Assembly (NCBI GenBank): GCA_035222895.1
Contig: JAVYIG010000315.1
Coordinates: 296,001 to 360,000, forward strand
Length of the DNA: 64,000 nucleotides
Direction of reading: 5' to 3'
Source: Strongylocentrotus droebachiensis
Lineage: Eukaryota; Echinodermata; Echinoidea; Camarodonta; Strongylocentrotidae
Shown here one piece after another: positions 20,187 to 31,200 of the stretch (its first letter is position 1; every line of letters begins with the position of its first letter). The translations under genes were made by a program, and so were the position numbers. The notes below the pieces were generated by a model that was given only the letters and a program-made list of their open reading frames with translations, was not told where the DNA came from and searched no databases.

Positions 20187-23100
20187 AATGGAATGATGGT
20201 GAGAGAAAGATAGTTAAGAGAAAAGCAGAAGTAGAAGAAGAAGGAGAACAAGGAGAAGAAAGGGGTAGTCGTGAGAAGAAGAGGAGAAGAAGAAAGGTGG
20301 AGTAGTAATAAAAGAGGAAGAAAAGAAAAAAGGGGCAATAGTAAGAGAAGAGGAGAGGAAGAAAGGGGCAATAGTACGAGAAGAGGATAAGTAGAAGAAA
20401 GGGGCAATAGTAAGAGAAGTGGGGGAGAAGAAGAAAGGGGCAGTAGAGACAAAAGAGGAGAACAGCAAGGGGTATATTATTGAGAGAAGAGGAGAATAAA
20501 AGTGTATTAGTAAGAGAAGAGGAGGAGAAGAAGAAATGTGTATAGTAGTAAGAAAAGGAAGGGAGAAGAAGAAGGGGCAGTAGTACAAAAATATTTTTAA
20601 AAAAAGGATGAGGAGAAGAAAGGAGTAGTGGTGAGAGAAGAGGAGGAGGAGAAGAAGAAATGTGGAGTAGTAAGAGAAGAGGAAGAAAAAAAGAAAGGGG
20701 CAATAGTAAGAGAAGAGGAAGAGAAGAAGAAAGACAATAGTAAGAGAATGGGAGGAGAAGAAGAAAGGCAATAGTAAGAGAAGAGGAAGAAAAAAAGAAA
20801 GGGGCAATAGTAAGAGAAGAGGAAGAAAAAAAGAAAGGGGCAATAGTAAGAGAAGAGGAAGAGAAGAAGAAAGACAATAGTAAGAGAAGAGGAGGAGAAG
20901 AAGAAAGGCAATAGTAAGAGAAGAGGAAGAGATGAAGAAAGGGGCAATAGTAAGAGAAGAGGAGGAGAAGAAGAAAGGGGCAATAGTAAGAGAAGAGGAA
21001 GAAAAAAAGAAAGGGGCAATAGTAAGAGAAGAGGAAGAAAAAAAGAAAGGGGCAATAGTAAGAGAAGAGGAAGAAAAAAAGAAAGGGGCAATAGTAAGAG
21101 AAGAGGAGAGGAAGAAAGGGGCAATAGTACGAGAAGAGGATAAGTAGAAGAAAGGGGCAATAGTAAGAGAAGTGGGGGAGAAGAAGAAAGGGGCAGTAGA
21201 GACAAAAGAGGAGAACAGCAAGGGGTATATTATTGAGAGAAGAGGAGAATAAAAGTGTATTAGTAAGAGAAGAGGAGGAGAAGAAGAAATGTGTATAGTA
21301 GTAAGAAAAGGAAGGGAGAAGAAGAAGGGGCAGTAGTACAAAAATATTTTTAAAAAAAGGATGAGGAGAAGAAAGGAGTAGTGGTGAGAGAAGAGGAGGA
21401 GGAGAAGAAGAAATGTGGAGTAGTAAGAGAAGAGGAAGAAAAAAAGAAAGGGGCAATAGTAAGAGAAGAGGAAGAGAAGAAGAAAGACAATAGTAAGAGA
21501 ATGGGAGGAGAAGAAGAAAGGCAATAGTAAGAGAAGAGGAAGAAAAAAAGAAAGGGGCAATAGTAAGAGAAGAGGAAGAAAAAAAGAAAGGGGCAATAGT
21601 AAGAGAAGAGGAAGAGAAGAAGAAAGACAATAGTAAGAGAAGAGGAGGAGAAGAAGAAAGGCAATAGTAAGAGAAGAGGAAGAGATGAAGAAAGGGGCAA
21701 TAGTAAGAGAAGAGGAGGAGAAGAAGAAAGGGGCAATAGTAAGAGAAGAGGAAGAAAAAAAGAAAGGGGCAATAGTAAGAGAAGAGGAAGAGAAGAAGAA
21801 AGACAATAGTAAGAGAAGAGGAAGAAAAAAAGAAAGACAATAGTAAGAGAAGAGGAGGAGAAGAAGAAAGGCAATAGTAAGAGAAGAGGAAGAGATGAAG
21901 AAAGGGGCAATAGTAAGAGAAGAGGAGGAGAAGAAGAAAGGGGCAATAGTAAGAGAAGAGGAGGAGAAGAAGAAAGGGGCAATAGTGAGAGAAGAGGAGG
22001 AGAAGAAGAAAGGGGCAATAGTAAGAGAATAGGAGGAGATGAAGAAAGGGGCAATAGTAAGAGAAGAGGAGGAGAAGAAGAAAGGGGCAATAGTGAGAGA
22101 AGAGGAGGAGAAGAAGAAAAGGGCAATAGTAAGAGAAGAGGAGGAGAAGAAGAAAAGGGCAATAGTAAGAGAAGAGGAGGAGAAGAAGAAAGGGGCAATA
22201 GTGAGAGAAGAGGAGGAGAAGAAGAAAAGGGCAATAGTAAGAGAAGAGGAGGAGAAGAAGAAAGGGGCAATAGTGAGAGAAGAGGAGGAGAAGAAGAAAG
22301 GGGCAATAGTGAGAGAAGAGGAGGAGAAGAAGAAAAGGGCAATAGTAAGAGAAGAGGAGGAGAAGAAGAAAAGGGCAATAGTAAGAGAAGAGGAGGAGAA
22401 GAAGAAAGGGGCAATAGTGAGAGAATAGGAGGAGATGAAGAAAGGGGCAATAGTAAGAGAAGAGGAGGAGAAGAAGAAAGGGGCAATAGTGAGAGAAGAG
22501 GAGGAGATGAAGAAAGGGGCAATAGTAAGAGAATAGGAGGAGATGAAGAAAGGGGCAATAGTAAGAGAAGAGGAGGAGAAGAAGAAAGGGGCAATAGTAA
22601 GAGAATAGGAGGAGATGAAGAAAGGGGCAATAGTAAGAGAAGAGGAGGAGAAGAAGAAAGGGGCAATAGTGAGAGAAGAGGAGGAGATGAAGAAAGGGGC
22701 AATAGTAAGAGAATAGGAGGAGATGAAGAAAGGGGCAATAGTAAGAGAAGAGGAGGAGAAGAAGAAAGGGGCAATAGTAAGAGAATAGGAGGAGATGAAG
22801 AAAGGGGCAATAGTAAGAGAATAGGAGGAGATGAAGAAAGGGGCAATAGTAAGAGAATAGGAGGAGATGAAGAAAGGGGCAATAGTAAGAGAAGAGGAGG
22901 AGAAGAAGAAAGGCAATAGTAAGAAAAGAGGAGGAGAAGAAGAAAGGCAATAGTAAGAAAAGAGGAGGAGAAGAAGAAAGGGGCAATAGTAAGAGAAGAG
23001 GAGGAGAAGAAGAAAGGGGCAATAGTAAGAGAATAGGAGGAGATGAAGAAAGGGGCAATAGTAAGAGAATAGGAGGAGATGAAGAAAGGGGCAATAGTAA

Positions 23101-24375
23101 GAGAATAGGAGGAGATGAAGAAAGGGGCAATAGTAAGAGAAGAGGAGGAGAAGAAGAAAGGCAATAGTAAGAAAAGAGGAGGAGAAGAAGAAAGGCAATA
23201 GTAAGAGAAGAGGAGGAGAAGAAGAAAGGGGCAATAGTAAGAGAATAGGAGGAGAAGAAGAAAAGGGTAGTATTGAGAGAAGAGAATATAAAGGGGTAGT
23301 AGTAAGAGAAGAGGAGCAGAAGAAAGGTGTATTATAGTAGTAAGAAAAGGAAGGGAGAAGAAGAAGGGGGCAGTGGTGAGAAAATAGGATGAGAAAAAGA
23401 AAGGAGTAGTATATAGTGAGAAAAGAGGAGGAGGAGAATAAAGGTGTATTATAGTAGTAAGAAAAGGAAGGGAGAAGAAGAAGGGGCAGTAGTGAGAAAA
23501 CAGGATGAGAAGAAGAAAGGAGTAGTATATAGTGATAAAAGAGGAGGAGGAGAAGAAAAGCCGGTAGTAGCGGAGAAGAGGAGAAGAAGAAAGGTGAACG
23601 TAGTAGTAAGAGATTAAAAGAAGATAGGAGTAAAGCAGTGTGGGAAGTGAGTAGTGAGGAAGAGGAGAAGTAGAAAGGGGCAAAAGTAACAGAAGAGGAA
23701 AATAAGAAAGGGGTAATGGGAGGAGAAGAAGAAAGGGGCAATAGTGAGAGAAGAGGAGTAGAAGAAGAAAGGGGCAATAGTGAGAGAAGAGGAGTAGAAG
23801 AAGAAAGGGGCAATAGTGAGAGAAGAGGAGTAGAAGAAGAAAGGGGCAATAGTAGGAGAAGAGGAGGAGAAGAAGAAAGGGGCAATAGTAGTGAAGAAGA
23901 GGAGGAGAAGAAAGGGTAAATAGTAAGAGAAGAGGAGGAGAAGAAGAAAGGGGTAGTAGTAAGAGAAGAGGAGAAGAAGATGAAAGGGACAGCAGTGACA
24001 GAAGAGGAGAATAGAAAGGGGTGGTATTGAGAGAAGAAGAGAAGAAAGGTGTACGTATTAGTGCGAGAAGTGAGGAAGAGGAGAAGTAAGGGGCAGGAGG
24101 GCAAAGAGGAGGAGAAGAAGAAAGAGGCAGGATGTGAGAGACGAAGAAAGGGGTATAGTGAGAGAAAATAATAAGAAAAGAAAGGGGTAGCAGTGAGGGA
24201 AGAGGATTAGAAGAAAGGCGTATAGTAGTGAGAGGAGAGGAGTAGGAGAAGAAGAAGAAGAAGAAGATCGAGGAAAAGGAAGAGGAAGAGGAAGAAGAAG
24301 AAGAAGAAGAAGAAGAAGAAGAAGAAGAAGAAGAAGAAGAAGAAGGAGAAGGAGAAGAAGAAGAAGAAGAAGACC
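20187..24375 (+). repeat. Polypurine minisatellite, 36-bp unit, 4.2 kb
   Basis: Plus strand is almost entirely A and G. The core unit is 36 bp (ggggcaatagtaagagaaga continuing gaggagaagaagaaa, with variants) and is most regular at about 22000-23260. It ends in a GAA/GAG run (24240-24375). Because the unit is a multiple of three, very long ORFs appear on the minus strand (up to about 1300 codons of Leu/Ser/Phe/Pro) and repeats such as KGAIVREEEEKK on the plus strand. There is no start context, domain or intron evidence for a gene. Confidence 0.95.
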
Positions 24376-24937
24376 TAGCTCGCAAAAAGCTCGCAAAAAG
24401 AGAATATGCTGAGGAAGACATGTAGAAATTCAGGACTTTGCCACCCGGAATTTCTAAGGACATTATATGTATAATGAGCATACAGATTATTATGTTTGAT
24501 TTCATATCTCTTTTGATATGATTTTTATGAAGAAAAAAAGTACTGTCCATGATAAGTGGGCGTGGCAGAAATGGCTTGCGCATGGCAGATCTAAACATTT
24601 TCTCTGTGGGTGTCGCGGTAAGCTTTATAATCAAGATCGGTCTCAAAACAACGCCAACGGGATTTCCCCGACAATTAACTCAACAATGTGACCACCACCT
24701 GCCCCAGCCACACCCCCGTCGACCAAAAGTTTATTGCGGATTCTCGCGCGCTCAAGCACATACAATTACTTCCGGGTTCATTGCAAATCTAATGCATACT
24801 TGTGTGCATAGATGATGTGCATGTAATACGTACGTACGTACGAGGTACGTACCCTATTCATCTTCTACACGCAATACGATGGCTGTTTCGTAACACGCGT
24901 TAAAAAACGTGGCTGGCCTGGTTAACTGAAAATCCTG
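24376..24937 (+). promoter_or_regulatory. Likely mitoferrin promoter and 5' UTR
   Basis: Lies between the purine repeat and the mitoferrin ATG. It holds gtgggcgtggc (24557), a GC-box-like word, a GC-richer stretch at 24640-24780 and an acgt repeat at 24828-24850. No TATA box is convincing. The transcription start cannot be placed. Confidence 0.4.
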
Positions 24938-25240
24938 ATGGAGAAAACGTCGTCTTTAACTAGAGTGGCCGAATTTTCCTCTCCTAAGTTGGAATCTCTG
25001 AAAAAGTTACCACGGATTTCGGACTATGAATTGCCGTCTCTTCGTCAGCGCATCTCAGATATGGACAATAATGATGCCGCTGAAGAGACGAGCCGAGGAT
25101 ATGACTCTGCTGGGCATTTAATTGACTACGATGATTACGAGGCCTTACCCGAGAGCTCCACATTGACGACGCATCTGATCGCCGGTGCTTTTGCGGGCAT
25201 GGCCGAGCACTGTGTCATGTACCCGGTTGATAGTGTGAAA
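24938..25240 (+). CDS. Mitoferrin exon 1
   Basis: Encodes residues 1-101. The ATG is the first in a long in-frame stretch and gives an N-terminal tail of usual length. Helix 1 ([20 protein letters not shown]) is followed by the first signature motif. Donor aaa|gtaagt, phase 0. Confidence 0.93.
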
Positions 25241-28200
25241 GTAAGTTGGGATCGGAGTGGAAAATCGGTAGAAGCTAGAGCTGACATGAGGCACGAGCGA
25301 TGGAAATTATGCAATATAGATCTCAAGTTCTCAGACATCCAATGCCATTGGCATTGTCATTGATGAAGCAACGTTTTTTTTAATTGAAATGAAAATGCAT
25401 GTTTCACAAAATGAGAAGACGAAAATGAGTTTCCTTTTACATTTTTGGGGACATTGTTCAAAATATCTGAAGAAGTATAGACATTTATTTGTCTCTTTCA
25501 GTCTTTGATTGAAACAAAAGGTCATTTGGCATTCTAAGCCTAAGCTAAGGTAAAATACATTTGTTGGACATGTTGGACTCCATCATTTGTGCCGGTGCCG
25601 CGATGGGCATGGTCAATGATAGACCGAATTTTCCGTCTCTTTCGTTCGTTAGCCTCTTATTGGGGTAGGGTCGGCCGGCTCTCTCTTTAGAGACGGAAAC
25701 CGTTTAATCACATGTCCTTGCTAACGCCACGACCAACTCTGGTCGTAGCGTTTTGCCCCCAAAATCCCCCTAAATAAATGTCATTTTACCTCGTGGATAT
25801 CCAAATGTAAATTAGGCCTAGGGTATAATAATTCGGTTCCACTTACTAACTTGCTTGAAATAATCCGTTTAATGGTCCCTTTTAAGGAAATTATGGGTCT
25901 AAATTGACAGCCGTGTTGAAAATCTTGCAAGTCGTGTTAAACTCTCGCTGCCGGAGTCATCTAAATCAATCTCATCCCTTCTAGTCTACGCCGAAGGCAA
26001 AATGATTATGAAAGAAAAACTGTGATAACGCCATTACGAACGTGTAGATGGCGCACAGTTTTTCCTTCATAATCATTTTGCCTTCGGCGTAGACTAGAAG
26101 GGATGAGATTGATTTAGATGACTCCGGCAGCGAGAGTTTAACACGACTTGCAAGATTTTCAACACGGCTGTCAATTTAGACCCATAATTTCCTTAAAAGG
26201 GACCATTAAACGGATTATTTCAAGCAAGTTAGTAAGTGGAACCGAATTATTATACCCTAGGCCTAATTTACATTTGGATATACACGAGGTAAAATGACAT
26301 TTAGGGGGATTTTGGGGGCAAAACGCTACGACCAGAGTTGGTCGTGGCGTTAGCAAGGACATGTGATTAAACGGTTTCCGTCTCTAAAGAGAGAGCCGAA
26401 CGAAAGAGACGGAAAATTCGGTCTAGGTCAATGATAGACAGCAATAACCATCTGATTTGGGTCATTTCTTTAATAAAACTGACATTTGTTGTCATTCCCC
26501 AATACAGATGGCAACCCAGAGATCTCGTACCGCGGGGGTAGCTATAGCCAACAATGGCAGCTTTTTAAGTCAAAACATTTTCTCCCCGATTTTCTTTATT
26601 TAGATCTGATTTTCTGATTTCTAAATCAGATGTAAATTAGGTCGGTCTATATATCTCCTAATTACAGTTTTCAAAATTTGTTAAACTATTATAGAATGTG
26701 AAATTTTCGGACTTACTTATATGAATTATCCAATTTTTATCTGAGAACCGCGAAGCAGTACGTTCATGCATTCGAAATATTACCCGGCGGCCGATATATT
26801 TCCGGGTCCACCTACCAAAACATAGCCAATGGCCAATCAGAGCACTCGTTGGGAGTTCGTTGGTCAAGCCGGGCCGACTCGTACGTAGTAGCTACGGTAG
26901 CTATTGGACGTTCGAAAAGAAAAAATGAATATTCATCAACTAAAACCAAGACGGATAATGTTGACGACGAGACTTTCTCGGATTAATCATTAATTTAGGA
27001 TCTAAATGAGCAACCTATCGTAAGTCAAATAAGCTAAATATATGTTATTTTTAATTAGACTCTAATTATTGTAATATTACTGCATGTATGAGGATGTAAA
27101 GAGTGAAAATCTCGTAGCATATCTCATTCATCGCGGTCCTGCCGAACCGAACCATTGGTTCCGTACAGTCCCTCGCAGAAAGAGGTCCCCAGACTTCAGT
27201 CTCTATAATCGGAGGTCTAGTGGAGCCAGACGTAGTCTCAGTGGAACAACCGACGATTAGAGAGACTGAAGCTTTCGGTCTAGGTCAATGATAGGCATGG
27301 TGCCTCTTACTTTTACTAAGTCTTAGAGCCTAGTCTTATTTTTTGGTCACCTTTTTTTTCTCCTTCATACTCGTAGTCGAATGATAGACTCTGCACTCAA
27401 AGTGTTTGTGCAAATGAACGAGTGGTTAGCTAAACCATGAAATGGCGGAGTAGACGTATTTAGCTGGAGGAGGCGAGTTGGCTCAGTCGGTAAAGCGTTA
27501 AGCGACTGCCTGTCGAATCAAAGATCCCGGGTTCGACTCCCACCCAGGCCAGGCGGATGACTGAAGCCTGCGTTGTATGTTAACGTGCCCCTCCCCCTTA
27601 TTTCATAGACGCAGGCTATGTTAAGTGGAAAACACCGTCCCTCGGATAGGATGTTAAATGGAGGCCCATGTACAGGAGAGTCGCCACCCTTGCACATTAA
27701 GAACCCACTGCACTGATCGTATAAGAGTAGGGGGAAACCCCGGTGAAGTGGTCCACCTGCACACCCCAACCAGGCCGAGTATATACGGCATCTGCACGAA
27801 TCTTCAGTATTGAAGGAGGCAGATTATCTTGAAGAAAAAGAAGAAGAGAAGGATCTTTCAATTCAATTCGATCTACTTGTATACGACGTGATGCAGGGCC
27901 ATGCTTGGGCATAAACGCATCCGTTGAGAAAGGGTGCAGGGCCAGGGGTACTCAGAAGGCTCTATCAATGGCCTTCCTGAATGTGCCGGTTGATGTGGAG
28001 TTTATAATGTTATCCAAAGCTTTGCCTTTGACATTAAAAAATAGGTGGCAACCTTCATCCTACACTCCGCGGATCAGCACATGCGTAGATACGGGGGAGA
28101 CGATAAGACAAGGTTTCTTCCACTTCCATAGAGAGTGTACAGCAGTGTCAATCAATTCCTTATTTTACTTGACTATTGTTACATGACCTCCCCGATGATT

Positions 28201-31200
28201 TGATGAGATCTATGAAGGGACCATCTGTTACTTAAAGTTTTTAGGTTCTGAAACTAAAATTTCTATCTGACTTCCAGTTCTAGACCCAATGTAATCGTAT
28301 GGGAACAGGAACTGAGGAAGTGCCTTTGCCAAAAGGCCATGGCGGGTGCTGCCCTTGCCCTATATGGCCAAATACTGTAATTGGGGTAGGAAGAATTCAC
28401 AGATTTTTTGTTTGGGGGGGGGGGGGGGCTCCCTATAGTACACAAAGCGTTATACGATAGGTTGTTAATCTACTTCATTTTTTTCTTTCTTGAATGGCTG
28501 CCACAACAAAGTTTCTTTGGTTGAAGTGTACCGTGTCTGCAACTCTTCATTGATATGGTAATAATTAGAAAAGGACTTAACTTTCTTCTTCTTCTTCTTC
28601 TTCTTCTTCCTTTTGAGTACAGACCTCTTTACAGAGTATTATCGTACTATAGTGGGGGTGTGTGCAGGTGGACCACTACACCGGGGTTTTCCCCTACTCT
28701 TATACGAATAGTGCAGTGGGTTCTTAACGTGCAAAGGTAGTGACTCTTCTCTACACGGGGCCTCCATTTTACGTCCTATTCGAGGGACGGAGTGTTTTCC
28801 ACTTAACATAACCTGCGTCTATGAACAAGGGAAGGGGCACGTTAACACACAACGCAGGCTTCAGTCATCCGCCTCGGTGGGAGTCGAACCCGGGATCTTT
28901 GGTTCGACAGACGGACGCTTTGCCAACTGAGCCAACTCGCCTACTTTAGAATACCCAACCAATAGGGTTTATGTACATAAACGTCGTAGACCTAGCGTTA
29001 CAGTCAGGGTCAGGGTTAGGATTAGGTCTAGTGTTAGTTAAGAAACTTAGTTTTGACTTCAAATTGAGCTTCATTGGTGAAGCGTTTGAGTAGTATGAAC
29101 ATCTTGTCAATTTTTGTGGTGGGGTATTCTAATTTTTTTAAAGTTCCTCCAAAAAAAGAATTAGACAACAATTCCTGGCATAATAATGCACTTCAGCAGT
29201 TACAGTATATTATATCCCTGGGTAAAGATTAAGGCAAATTTAGTGAAATCCAACTACTGGATGACACTGAGAGTGATGCCTGGCCAGGAGCCAGACTCTT
29301 TAAAAAGATGAAATAAAATTCATTGACCAATAAACCAATGTTTATCCACCAAACCAAGTTTGCTATTCAATTTCAATGCATTCTTTTGTTTGAAGGTACT
29401 GTAGCTGGTTGAAAACCTTCTGGAGAGTAGTAGGTACTTACTGGTACAGCAAACAATGACTTGCAATTTTTCACATTTCTACAGTCAATGGACATGTCCA
29501 TTAAAGTTCATATTTCATGCAGTTAACAGTGTAAAACTGTAATTCATGATTCTGTAAACCAGCTGCCATGCTCGTAAAAACAGATTCTCAGCTCAACTCT
29601 TCATTGGGTACAGTACATGGAGGTATGACGGTACCAGTACCGTATTACTTTCCTGAAAAACTGTACCGTGCACAAAATGTGTGGTAGAATTCAATCGTGT
29701 GTAGCTTTGTGTACAGGTATTGACTAACTGAGTAACTAGTATTGGCACAAAATAGAAGGAAGTGTAGCGTGCTCTATTTCGTCTAGACCGGTACTGGTAC
29801 CCTGGTCTATGTACATGTATGCTTTCATGTACTTTTAAATTGACCTACATGTACAGTGTACATTATTTGGATTTTAAAAGGTTTGTTAAATGGATACGGT
29901 AAGACAAAAAGCTGACGATATGATGAATGCTAGAAACTTAACCCTATTAAAAGAGATTGGGGGGGGGGGGGTCATGGTCACTGTTAAAGGTTCAAAGAAA
30001 CTGTGGCATGCGCCTGATACATGATATCATTCTAGATATTCTCTTCTTACTGGTGTATTTTCATGTAGTGTACATGTAAATATTTCATATCATTTTTGCT
30101 GACTCATGTCATGTAGATTGAGGTTGTAATATAAACAGAGTTTTTTGTTTTGTTCAGTAAATTAAACATGAATTGAATTTCTGTGCATGCGTTTGCAATG
30201 GGATAAAAACTATTTAGAAATGTAGATTTTGTAGTAAAATAAGAAATTATGTATTTTTGAGGTTTTAAAATCATCAAACTGATAAACATTTTCTAAATCA
30301 TGCTCAAAATATAATATAGTAAACTGTGTTGCATACAAAAAAAGGTATGTGGTGCAACACATGTGTACTAAAACAGTTTGGTCTGAACTTCTTTTAAAGC
30401 TATTTCAGTATTTATTGTCGTATTTCAAGTATCAAGGCAATTGCAGAGCAGTCCACAAGGGGACAGTTCTGATATGATATTTTGCCAAACTGACACAAGA
30501 AGCTCCAGTTACTGTTCTTCTTTACCAGTACTTGATCTTCTTTTTAAATCATAATGTAGCATGTTTATTATAGGAAGTCTTTATAAGGGGAAGGTAGCAT
30601 AAATGCAAGTGCACAGGGAAAGAAATAGATGGTACAAAGTACAAAGAGGCGTAGCGCTGTGTTTTACAAATAGAAGATAGCAACAGATTATTTCCAAATT
30701 CTGATAATGGAGATCAAGCTGTATTTCTAATTACACTGTTTTACGTCATTTAGATATCTCTTTTATTTGCAGATTACATAGAGTGTAGTAAACAAGCAGG
30801 TTTTTTGTTGTTGTGTAGTAGATTGTAAAAGATACCTGCATTTTTCAATATTGTAGTTTCATTCATCAAATCCCTAAAGAAATGTAACATATTCTGCGCA
30901 CCACTCACATAGTTTCTATGCAATGTGTGATATTTTAATGGTAATTTCTAAGGATATTATCATAGTAATTCTTACAGTTTACCACAGCTAGAATTTCTTT
31001 ATGAAAGGCTGCCCACCTTTGCTGTGCTGTTGATGCAAAGAAAACAAACTTTTTTAGCCAAGAGGTAAATCCTCATTTATAAAGAGCTAGGGTAGGTGAC
31101 TGTAGAAATCACAGTCTATTCAAAATCAAATTACTTTTTAAGGAAATGGAATACCGATAAAAAATAAAGAATTGTTGGACCATGACAAAATCTTGTCCCT

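Noticed and set aside
20187..24375. CRISPR-like repeat array
   Set aside because: Units are contiguous without unique spacers, and the genome is animal.
20140..24646. Minus-strand ORFs of up to about 1300 codons (Leu/Ser/Phe/Pro)
   Set aside because: All three minus frames are open because the 36-bp purine repeat lacks stops. There is no domain, start context or splice support.
27472..27545. Functional tRNA gene
   Set aside because: The A and B boxes are present, but the sequence does not fold into a normal cloverleaf and continues into a SINE body shared with a second copy.
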